Below, piece after piece: positions 1 to 12,100 of a DNA stretch of 20,905 bases. Numbering within the stretch: position 1 is the first letter of the stretch; each line of letters opens with the position of its first letter. The position numbers and the translations under genes are program-made. This stretch comes from Sphaeroforma arctica JP610 (Eukaryota > Opisthokonta > Ichthyosporea > Ichthyophonida). The notes beneath the pieces are model-generated. The model was not told where the DNA came from. It ran no database searches and saw nothing but the letters and a program-made list of their open reading frames with translations. The DNA lies in assembly GCF_001186125.1 (NCBI RefSeq), contig NW_014040324.1, positions 20,599-41,503 of the forward strand, read 5' to 3'.

Positions 1-44
1 TATATATATATATATATGTAATATTACTATATATATATATATAT

Positions 45-83
<39 letters not shown>

Positions 84-315
84 ATGTATATATATATTTA
101 TATAAATCTATATATATTTATATATATATAATAATAATTTTCTTTCCGAATCCTTACTTTGATAGTTTATATATGTATTTGTTTCCTGTGCTGACTTTGA
201 GTTGATGCCGGTACGAAGGAATCGAGAGCTATATCTATTTGCTTATTACAGTGCATATATTGATATATATTTGCGAGTCCTCACATATTCAATCGTTTTC
301 GTGGTCTATCTACAG
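1..315. other. 5' flank: TA/TG microsatellite and intron sequence upstream of the first visible exon
   Basis: Positions 1-130 are almost pure TA with a short TG run. Positions 131-315 are AT-rich and end in a pyrimidine-containing CTACAG acceptor at 315. I could not find an exon here carrying the Brr2 start codon and its first residues. An open frame does run from 202 into exon 1, but its residues before 316 do not resemble Brr2, so I read it as intron. The first coding exon probably lies upstream of the window. Confidence 0.7.
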
Positions 316-479
316 AATTCCAATTTGGTTCTGCAAGCCGATCGTTCGCTGATCACAAAGATTGGCCGCGATGAGGCAACGGGAGAAGTCATGTCTCTCA
401 GAGGCAAACTGACTGGTATGAAAATGGGGGATATGGCAAAGAGAGACAAGGCACCGTCTCAGGCCGATAGAGATGCAAA
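316..479 (+). CDS. SNRNP200: Brr2 exon 1 (first visible): N-terminal [11 protein letters not shown] motif
   Basis: Residues 1-55. It opens with [13 protein letters not shown] and continues through [22 protein letters not shown], a stretch almost identical to the extreme N-terminus of animal Brr2. The acceptor is CTACAG at 315 and the donor GTAAGT at 480. It ends in phase 2; the split lysine codon (AA+G) is completed by exon 2. The N-terminal region of Brr2 autoregulates the helicase and contacts U5 partners. Confidence 0.93.
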
Positions 480-2169
480 GTAAGTGGGTTTGAATATGTA
501 CTCACGTGTGGAACGTTATTCATATATGTATATTGAAATATATCTTTATATTTATATTTATAGCAGTTTTTATGTATTGTATATGTTTGTCTACATGTAT
601 ATATATATGTGTGTGTGTATATGTGTATACTTATGACAGTTTTTATGTATTATATATGTTTGTCTATATATATATATATATTATTATATATCTATATATA
701 TTATTATATATTTATATATATTATTATTATATATGAAGGTATGTATGCATGTTGGAATAATTCAAAAGTAATGTGACTGGTATGGAACTGAGTGGTATGA
801 CAAAGAAGATCCAGATACCCGTTCAAGTGGACAGAGGTGCATATATTGGACAACTTGCATGTCTATATGCAGACATAGATATACATATATGTATATATCG
901 TTTCTGTATGTATATATATATAAATGAAAGTGTGTTTGCTGACCATCATGTATCTGCGCACTATGTCCAATTAACACGAAAGCCGATTTGTACGTGTGTA
1001 CGTGTTTTTGAGTGGATCATTCGAAGACTCGAAACCCGCCAAAGTTTCTATTCGTGTCTGTCTCAATTATGTTCATGTAGGGTATGAGCTTCATCCATGA
1101 CACGGATATCCCTTGTATATACCTGCGAGTGTTTCTGGAACAAAAAAACTCGTATCTTGTATATGAGCTATGTTTGAGTTAGTCTGTTCTCATTCTGACA
1201 AGTTGTGCCTGATTCACCCCTCAATTCACCAATTCAGGCGCGAGAAAAAGGCCCAACCCAAAAAACCGGAGAAACTCAAAAGCACGCGGTTATTGGACAA
1301 GGACGACTTTGTGGGACTCACGTACCGACCCAAAACCAGAGACACCATGGCCACGTACGAACTTATGCTGACCATCATATCCAATCAATTGGGAGACCAG
1401 CCCCGAGATGTCATCTGTGGTGCAGCTGACGAGGTTCTCATTGCCTTGAAGGAGGAGGGTAGCAAGGTAGGCATTGAGGGTGGCTTATGTGTGTCTGGTA
1501 GATATTTGTGTGTCATACACATGTATGGTTTATATGTGTGTCGTGATTTGGTGAGGTTTGTGTCCATCTGGCCTTTGGGCCTATCTATGTGTCTGTTGGG
1601 CCTACACTGGGATAACGTTTCCGGTGTTAAATGACATCCACACTGTTTTAAAGTAGCAGGGTTATCAAGGTGTCCTATACATACGTTATTTGTAGATATA
1701 TCTATTTATATTTTTTATTTATTTATATTTTTATATTATATATATATGTATATATACATATATATATACCTACAAAGTCATGTATATGAAATGTATATAT
1801 GAATACGCACTACGTATATATACACTATATATATATGTATATATATATATATATATATATACTTACTTATATATATATATATCTATATATATTAAATATA
1901 TATATGGTCATTTATAGACATATACATATAGAGGGCTATAGGATCTCAAATCACACTCTCATACACAGGACACAGAGAAGAAGAAAGAATCCGAGTCGAT
2001 GCTGGGGCCCATCAGTGACTCCACGTTTCATCAACTCATCACACTTTGCAAAAAGATCACAGACTTTACGGCCGACGACAACGAGGATGCCGGTAAGTGT
2101 GCACATGCCCGCGCTCTTTTTTTCGATTGTATGCTGACAATTTTTAATATTACAAACACGCACACACAC

Positions 2170-2203
<34 letters not shown>

Positions 2204-5200
2204 AAATACAAACGTGCACATGCTGTCTCGTGATGTCGTGGTATCACACACTTATATATCCGTTCCGCTGTTATACATGTCAGTTTGTGTTTACCCTCCG
2301 TCAGGGGTTGCCATTCTTGTCGATTTCTATTTGTTCACATAATTTTAATATATTTCTGGCCCTATAGCACACCTTGTTTATATATATATATGCGTTAAGG
2401 TATGTTTGTACAAAGAATTATTTACAACAGTATATACCTCGCCCTGATGTTGTTGTACTATGGATCTTCTCAGGGGCTGGCATTGATGATGAGGTGGGTG
2501 TTGCCGTCGACTTTGGCGATTCCGAAGAGTCTGATGACGACGACGTGAACGAGATCAAAGAAGACGAATCAGCCAGTGAAAATGAAGGAGAAGAGGTGTG
2601 TCCACACGTGTTACATATATATATATATATATATAGTATATATATACATCTGTATGTTATATATATACACATACATACATACATATATATATATATCAGC
2701 CAGCAAGAATGAAGGAGAAGATGTGTGTCTATGCTGCCATCCACCAATTGTCACCAGTGCTGAGACTACAGATGACCTCCTCCATGAGATCGTATCCAAT
2801 CTTCTACGTCTTGTCATCCCCGTATCTCATAGTCTCACGAACACACACGCAAGTTATATCGCGCATTCAATCATATTGATGTTCACTGATCATTCAACCA
2901 TATTGAACCCCACTAATCATTCAATCGTATGAACATTCACTCATCTCATCATACAATTATATTGATATTCACTTACCTTACAATTATATTAACGTTCACT
3001 CATCTCATCATAACATTTATATTAATATTACAATTATATTAATATTCACTTACCTTACAATTATATTAATATTCACGCACCTTACAATTATATTAATATT
3101 CACGTACCTTACAAGTATATTAACGTTCACTCATTTCATCATAACATTTATATTAATATTCATTTACCTTACAATTGTATTAATATTCACGCACGTTACA
3201 ATTATATTTATATTCACCTACTTTACAATTATATCATTCTTTACTGATCATACAATCATCCCAACATTCACTTATCATAGTCATATTTGCATTCACTTAC
3301 CATTCAATCATATTAACATCCACTTATAAACTGATCATATCATAAGCTCCATTCACTTACCATTTTATTACCAAATACTATCAGGCTGCGGTTGGTGATG
3401 AGCTCCAGAACGCCGACGACGCCGCTAGAGGCGCAGAGAGCAGTGAATGGTACAAACAACCAGACGCCGTGGATCCCAGAGACATCGATGCATACTGGCT
3501 GCAAAGACAGCTGGCAAGATTCTACGATGATGCTATTACTTCACAGAAGATGTCTAAGGATGTGCTTGGTAGGTGAATTTGTAGTGTGTATGTGTGTATT
3601 GATTGCTGAGTGTTTATATATATATATATATATTTGTGTGTGAGTGTGTATATATGTATATATATTGTGATATCGTGATATTGCGATATTGTGATATTGG
3701 CTGGATGACAGTAGGCAAATTTCTATGATGATGCTGATACTTGGTGGAGAATGTCCAAGGAAGTGCGGCGTAAGTGTAGTCAGTTTGGTAGGTGAATTTG
3801 TAGTGTGTATGTGTGTATTGATTGGTGAGTGTTTATATATATATATATATATTTGTGTATATATATATATTGTGATATTGTGATATTGACACATATTGGC
3901 TGGGTGACAGTAGGCAAGTTTCTATGATGATGCTGATACTTGGTGGAGAATGTCCAAGGAAGTGCGGCGTAAGTGTAGTCAGTTTGGTACATTCTCATAC
4001 GACATCAATTGTATATATTTTGGGCGGTGCTCTGGTTTGTGTCGTTGCTGGGGTGATGTACGCTGTCCTTGTTGTGTGTAGTAGTAATATATGGCCGGAG
4101 TTCCATACAGCATTGCATGTGCATGTGTTGGCTGCTACATGCCTACAATTCTATTCTCTGTGTACCCAGGATTCGTATCACAGTACATAAACATTCAAGA
4201 TCGCACAACCGTATACACATGCATATAGGGCTAAGTATAGTTACCCTCACAAGATAAGAATGGTATGATCCCCCATCCATACACTTTCTATATTCAAATG
4301 AGGTTTACGTCCGTCCTCGATACAAATTTGGAAATTATATTTTAAATCTTCCAAAAGCAAGAATTCCATCTAGTATTGGATTTTTTGTACAATTTCTGAT
4401 TACTAAATCGGCATCGGATTCGCCTCCGTTCTGTAGATATCCTGGAGAATGGAGCGGATGAGCGTGACGTCGAGAATAAACTCGTGCTGCTGTTGGGTTA
4501 CGACAAGTTCGAATTTGTGAAGCTAGTCAGGAAAAACAGATTGTCTGTACTATACTGTCTCAAACGCGCCAGTGCCGAGGTATGTGGTCATGTTGCTCAG
4601 CCCGGGCTATGAGTACTAGGTATAACGTTATGATTGGATATGTAGGTATATACATACCCAGATGAGGTTTTACGCATGCGCTTACATACATACATACATA
4701 CATAAATACATACATACATACATACATACATAAATACATACATACATACATACATACATGCATGCATACACAGAGGTGTCTATATATTTAACGGAATACG
4801 CAAGTAATTAGAAACAATTAGTTTAGGAAGGGTTCTCAAGGTTCTTAAAATAAAAAACGGCCAACATGTGTTAATATCTTGGTGAACCATACATGGCTAA
4901 ATCTTAAAACTAGGTCAGTCTGACATATGCACGAGTCGATACTGTCAACTCGAAGACGATTGTACGCACACGCGCAAGTATACATACGCGAAGCATACGC
5001 TCATACTCATCTGCTCTCTATCCTAAATAGACGGAAGAGGACAAGGTGGTGATTGAGAAAACCATGCGGTCTATGCCAGAACTATCGCAAGTGGTGGACC
5101 TGCTACTGGGAGATGCAGTGGGTAGCCAGCAGTTACAGAAGGGCCGCACCCGTCGCAATGGTATGAGCACGTGCACACATCGGGGCTGTGTATCTGTGCG

Positions 5201-8200
5201 ACTGTGAATACGGTTGCAGGGTTCTGGGTGACTTTGGATATGTGCAGTATGTGCCATTGGGGTTGGGGGTAATGTACTTTTGTGTGATTATAGGCGGTGT
5301 TTGTGTGTTCGGTTATGTTTGCATTGCTGTGATGTGTCTGTGTATTCCGGACTGTGTGTTGTGTGTGCTTCATTGTTTAACGTAGGTACCATGTGTCTGT
5401 CTGTGTATCTGGGTCGTTGCGGTGCGTGTGGATCGTCTAGGTAAAGGTGCGATTTCTCTGTGTATCTATGTACCCGTGTTTGTGTGAGGATTGGGAGTTT
5501 TGTGGTTCTGTATATCTTTGTATCTCGGTTTATGTGCAATTTGCGTACCCTGTGTAATTTTGGTTTTGAGTTGGTTTGGCTCCATTCACGCACCCCTAGG
5601 TCATTCGTAGGTCTAATTCATAACCTGGTTATGGAATCATGGAAATCCCAATAACTTCACTGTTTGAAATCGAGAGTTTGAGTGCACGTTTGTAGGTTTG
5701 GTATGTGCATGCAGCGGCTAATGGTCTATACTCGACTTTTGGTTGTCAGCTCGTTTGGATGCGGAGTTGGAGGAGATGGACGTTGATTCTGGAAACAGCA
5801 ATGCGCTTTCGGGAGCGCATAACATTGACATTCAGGACCTTGTTTTGGATCAGGGTGGTCACTTTATGGCCAACAAAAAGGTATGTACTGACTCATATAT
5901 GGTGCATCGGTACACCTTGGTCTGTGGGCCTGCACTTGTATGTATGTGTTGTACTGGTATAGATCTTAGTCTGTGGACCTGTGATTGTATGTATGTGTTG
6001 CTATTGTTCCACCGCTATGACAATGAATACATGTATGTTTATGTGTATTATCATCTCATAGCCACACATATAAGCAATCTGTGCTCGTATCTCACAAATC
6101 CTTAAGTGTGCAACGCATATCTTTGTATCTAACAGTAACAGTAATATTGCTCTACGCCAGTGAGCGTAAGAGAAACGGGCGAATCCTCTTGCACCTCTAT
6201 CTCTAGACCATTTTACATATATAAGGCATCTGTGTGTGTGCTGCAATTGTATCAATTATATTATCTTATTTCTTCTCAGTATACGCATCAATAAACAGAC
6301 TAAACTGCCTGAGAGATCTTAGTGAGAAAGATTCTCGCGTCTACTTCCGGATATATGTATACGTCTTTCTATCCTTGCTAACCCCGTTTCTAAATCACTA
6401 TGCCCCGACTCAAAATAGGTTGAATTACCCGAAGGGTCTGTGAAGAAGACTCGCAAAGGGTACGAAGAGATACACATCCCGGCCGCCCAGGCCAAGCCAT
6501 ACGCTACCAACGAGAAGCTTATTAACATCAAAGACATGCCAGAGTACACACACGCCGCGTTCGGCCACTTCAAGACGCTCAACAGAATACAAAGCAGGCT
6601 GTACAACGCATGCATACACTCCGACGAGAATGTGCTGCTGTGTGCGCCAACGGGAGCTGGAAAGACGAACGTAGCCATGATGACGGTGCTCAGAGAAATT
6701 GGCAAACATCAGCTGCCCGATGGTATGTCCCATTACTACACTTGTGAACTCACTTCGTGCTGCACCTACGCACCCGACGATGACATCTGTGCACTTCCGA
6801 CTTGGTCTGAAAATCTTATTCATGCATCTGCATACTTCCTGTTGTGACGGCAAACCCTACTATTTCATTTGTTTGCTGCTGTTTTCAACTTTAATATATA
6901 TTTGTTCACTTCCGGCTTAACCCATTTTTGTACATCTGCCTTCGTCTCAGCCCCCTAATGAGGCATAGGTGTACGCCTTTCTCCACACCATGTGAATCGT
7001 ATACGATCTTGATACCTATAACTGTACTACGTCACATGTGAGCTTGTTACCTATAGCTGTACTACGTGTTGTGTGTGGGTGTCAAGGGTTCTGTTTAATC
7101 GGAACAGTGGTGCGCTGTCACAGTTCTCTCACCCGTATACCTTCCCTGTCTCGTCATGACAAGCATGTACGCTCTGGACCCCTTCCAATGCACTGACACA
7201 CGCCCGAATTTTTTTATTCTGCACACTACCATAGGTACATTTAATTCACGGCTCTCTTTCTTATCTAAACCCTAAACCGCTATACGGAGGTGTTCGTCTA
7301 CTCCAGTCATCACACACATCGCAAACATATGCCATTCGAGTTTATTAACACACAGCCGAATCCATCCACTCGCCACAACACCCCAGGCATCTACCATCCC
7401 TCCATCACACACATTCACAATCTGAATACCCTCCCGTTTACTGACACACACCCACATCCTGTCTCCCCCACCCCGACTATTACAGGCACATACAACCTGG
7501 ACGCGTTCAAGGTGGTGTACATAGCTCCCATGAAGTCGCTGGTGTCTGAGATGGTCGGTAACTTCACCAAGCGACTGAAGGCGTACGGCGTGACTGTAGG
7601 CGAGCTCACGGGTGACTCGCAGATGAGCAAGGAACAGATAGCCGCAACGCAGGTGATTGTTTGCACACCCGAGAAGTGGGATATCGTCACGCGCAAAGGT
7701 GGCGACAGGAGTGTGGCGTCGCTGGTACGGTTGGTGATCATAGACGAGATACATCTGCTGCACGACACCCGCGGGGCTGTGTTGGAGTGTATTGTGGCAC
7801 GCACACTGCGCACGATTGAGGCGACGCAGCAGTTCACGCGCCTGGTGGGCCTGTCGGCCACCCTGCCCAATTACGAGGATGTGGCGACGTTCCTGCGAGT
7901 GGACCCGGCAAAGGTGTGTCTATAAGTCTATTTATATATATATATATATGGTGTGTGTGTCTGTGTATGTATGTATGTATGTATGTATGTACTTTTTATA
8001 TATATCGTGCGTATGCGTTAATACCAAAGTGTATCTGGGCTACTCTCCTCATGTACACACGCCTAGTTCGCCTAGGATTTTTCATCTCCTACAGAAGTTT
8101 CCATCTGTTTCTGCAGGACATGTGCAACACATGAAATATTGAACCTGTGTTGACCCCTAAACTATATTCATACATCAGTCTGCAGCAATCTTGAATTGTA

Positions 8201-8440
8201 TACTCATTCTGTTCACCCGTAATCGCTATGTCCTTTTATTAGGGCCTGTTCTACTTCGACAACAGCTTCCGTCCGGTTCCGCTAAACCAGCAGTACATTG
8301 GCATCACTGAGAAGAAAGCGCTCAAGCGATTCCAGGTTGCCAACGAAATCTGTTATACCAAAGTCATGGAGTACGCCGGCAAGGAACAGATCCTGATCTT
8401 CGTCCACTCTCGAAAGGAAACCGGAAATGTACGTGGAATA

Positions 8441-8472
<32 letters not shown>

Positions 8473-9067
8473 ATGTATATGTGTAAATGTATATGTATGT
8501 ATATATATATATAGGTATATTTATCTAGTTTATTCTCCGCTAGCTGTACGAGACATGCGTTCTGCCGAACGCACGGTATCACATCGGATGTGTGTCGGAT
8601 TGTAAATTATTGAACTTTTTTGTACGAATCTGTATATATATGTACATACCGATGGAGTATACCATATTCATATGTATATTTATATTGCTGCTCATTAATT
8701 ATTTGTTAACCAAATCTTTATAGACTGCCCGGGCTGTACGAGACATGTGTTTGTCCGAAGACACGATTTCGAAGTTCTTGCGCGAGGATAGTGCGTCGCA
8801 CGAGATTTTAAGATCAGAAACCGAAAACACAAAGAATATGGAGTTGAAGGATCTGCTACCATACGGATTTGCCATCCATCACGCAGGTATTCCATATACA
8901 GAAAAAAGGGAAGACACCTCTGTGTGTGATGTATGTGCCTATATATCCGGATTCACACCTGTCGAGTATATGAATATCGTGCCTCTTCTTATAGTATGCC
9001 GTATATTTGTGTGTAATTGGTCTCTTGAATATAATACATATATATATATATGTGTGTGTGTGTGTAG

Positions 9068-9101
<34 letters not shown>

Positions 9102-12100
9102 AGTGATATATATATATATGTATGTATGTATATATATATATATATATATTGCGTCCTACTCAATCAAAATGTTTCTACATCCCACAGGTATGTCCCGAGT
9201 GGACCGCACACTCGTCGAAGATCTCTTCGCGGACAAGCACATCCAGGTGCTCGTATCCACCTCCACCCTGGCGTGGGGTGTCAATTTGCCCGCACACACT
9301 GTGATCATCAAGGGTACGCAGGTATACTCTCCTGAGGAGGGTCGATGGGTAGAGTTGTCGTTCTTGGATGTGCTGCAGATGTTTGGGCGTGCGGGTAGAC
9401 CCCAGTTCGATAGTGTGGGAGAGGCGATTATGATCACATCCCACCAGGAGCTGTACTTCTACCTGAGTCTGCTGAATCAGCAATTGCCCGTCGAATCGCA
9501 ATTGATTGGCCATCTGGCAGATGCGCTTAATGCAGAGGTAAGTTAGTTGTATTTGTGTATATAGTCTGTGTGCATAAATTTAACATCGGCACAGGTTAAA
9601 CGGGTTCAAAGGCTCGTACCTTCTTCGTTATATATTTGTACGTAGAGGTAGTTTTATCAGTCTCTAGATGAAATGTGCAGTGTACTACACATACGATGGA
9701 ATTGCCTTATGAATATGCCTCCCAGACTCATTATGTTGTAGGTTGTATCCATAATACCCAGGAAGCTTTTCACTGATTCGAATAAACCATACATTCAGAC
9801 TCATTTTTACTTTTACACTATGCATCTGGGTTGTCCGCACATCCCCATAACCAGGTTGTATTGGATAGTATCCAGAACGCCCGGGAAGCCACCACCTGGC
9901 TGGGATACACATATCTGTATGTGCGCATGCTACGCTCGCCCCAGGTGTACGGACTGTCGGTCGACGAGGTTGAGGCAGATCCCACTCTGCAAGGAAGGAG
10001 AGCCGATCTTATCCACACGGCAGCTACGTTGTTGCAGAAGGATGGGCTAATGAAATACGATCGCAAGAGTGGACAGATGCAGGTGCGTGTGCGTGTGCGC
10101 GTGCTTGTGTATTTGTTGGTGTATGTATGTGTGTGCATGTGTGCGTTTAAATGTATGGGCTATCGGTCAACGTGGTTGATACTGGTCCCACTCTGCAATG
10201 AAGATCTACACGAAAGCTACGTACCCGCGTGTCTGATGCGCATCTATCGTTCTAGAGCTAAAATGCACTCTAACTCACCGCCATGTACCGAACTTCCATC
10301 ATTGTCCAACTTCCTCCAGGCCACCGATTTGGGCCGGGTAGCGTCGCACTACTACATCACGCACTCGTCCATGGCCACATACAACCAGCTGCTCAAGCCT
10401 AACCTCAGTGACATTGAGCTGTTCCGTGTGTTTGCGCTGTCGGCGGAGTTTAAGAACATCTCCGTGCGCGAAGAAGAGAAGCTCGAGCTCAGCAAACTGC
10501 TGGAGCGAGTGCCCATCCCGGTCAAGGAGAGCATTGAGGAACCCAGTGCAAAGGTGTGTGTTATAGCTTATGAATACACCTGACACGTATACTTGTGGGT
10601 ATGTTTTGTCCTAGAGAGTATTGAGGAACCCAGTGCGAAGGCGTGTGTTATAGCTTACGAATATACCTGACACGTATACTTGTGGGTATGTTTTGTCCTA
10701 GAGAGCATTGAGGAACCCAGTGCGAAGGTGTGTGTTGTAGCTTATGAATACACCTGACATGTATACTTGTGGGTATGTTTCGTCCTAGAGAGCATTGAGG
10801 AACCCAGTGCGAAGGTGTGTGTTGTAGCTTATGAATACACCTGACATCTGTACTTGAGGGTATCCATACACTGCAATATACTCAGTCAGTTCCAATGTAT
10901 CTGCCCCCCCGCCGCCTCAGGTGAATGTGCTTCTGCAAGCCTTCATCTCACAGCTGTCGCTGGATGGATTTGCCCTGGTCAGTGACATGGTCTACATCAC
11001 CCAGAGCGCCGGTCGGCTGTTCCGTGCACTGTACGAGATCATTCTGCGCAAGAACTGGGCTGGTTTGGCAGAGAAGGTGTGTTTCATAGTAGTCTCCATG
11101 CACATATACATATCATATACATACACATAAGGTTTGTGGTCTTGGTATGTGTGTAGCTTTAGCAGCATGGGTGTAGAAATCCACTAGATTTATTTTTCAT
11201 TACTAGATGCACTCACTTGTATCCAACTATGTACACACATAATTACACATAATTATAACATTATATGGAACGGTATATCTTTGTATATGCTCGGATTGGT
11301 TTTCAAATATCGATCCCCTCATCGCACTAGCAGGTGCTTGCCCTGTAGCGGATGGTGGAAACTTGTGTATAACAGACATGATCACATCCAGCTTCAGTCT
11401 ACAGATATACGCATAAATATGTAAGCATATCCCTATATGCATGCCTATGTATATACTATATATATATCTGAATGCATTGTATCCAAATATGCACACATGT
11501 ATAATATATATATATATATCTAAATACATCATTCATCGTGAACAATCTTCCTCTTACAACGCTTCTAGGCGCTTGCCCTGTGTAAGATGGTCGACAAGCG
11601 CATGTGGCAGACCATGACCCCTCTGCGACAGTTTGCGAAGATCCCATTAGACGTTATAAAGCGCATTGAGCAGAAGGATCTGGAATGGGACCGATTCTTA
11701 GATTTGAGTCACCTGGAATTAGGAGAGCTGATCCGAATTCCCAAACTGGGTAAGGCCCGAGCCAGGGAGTTGTTCCAGATACATATACAGCATCCCAGCG
11801 TGTTATCACTGACATTCGAGTTTCTGTCCTCAAGTGTAGCGTATGGTTTGATTTTTCTTTTGCGTTGCATGTGATACAACCCACAAGTACATGCGTTGTT
11901 GTTGTGTGTCTAGTATTTGAGTCAGTGGCTTTTCCCACCCAGTCATACCACTCCACAGATACGAGTTTATGTCTTCAATACGTAGCCTGCCTAGATCGCA
12001 TGGCCTTATCTCTCGGTAGAACAACCACACATACGTGCATCATGCGCCAAATGCTCATTGTAGTCGTCTCGTACTCCCTTTCTGATCCCCGTTTCTGTCA

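Noticed and set aside
202-315. Open frame running into exon 1 as a candidate N-terminus
   Set aside because: The residues do not resemble Brr2, the upstream sequence has no clear start context, and a good CTACAG acceptor sits exactly where similarity begins.
3715-3760. ATGATGA boxes suggesting an intronic C/D snoRNA
   Set aside because: The motif comes from the copied exon 5 codons for YDDA, and no matching D box or terminal stem was found.
6319-6853. Long minus-strand open frames opposite exon 9
   Set aside because: They are shadows of a conserved Brr2 exon on the + strand and match no family I know.
7260-7280. Telomere-like CTAAACCCTAAACC
   Set aside because: There are only two imperfect units inside an intron; chance or a trivial remnant.
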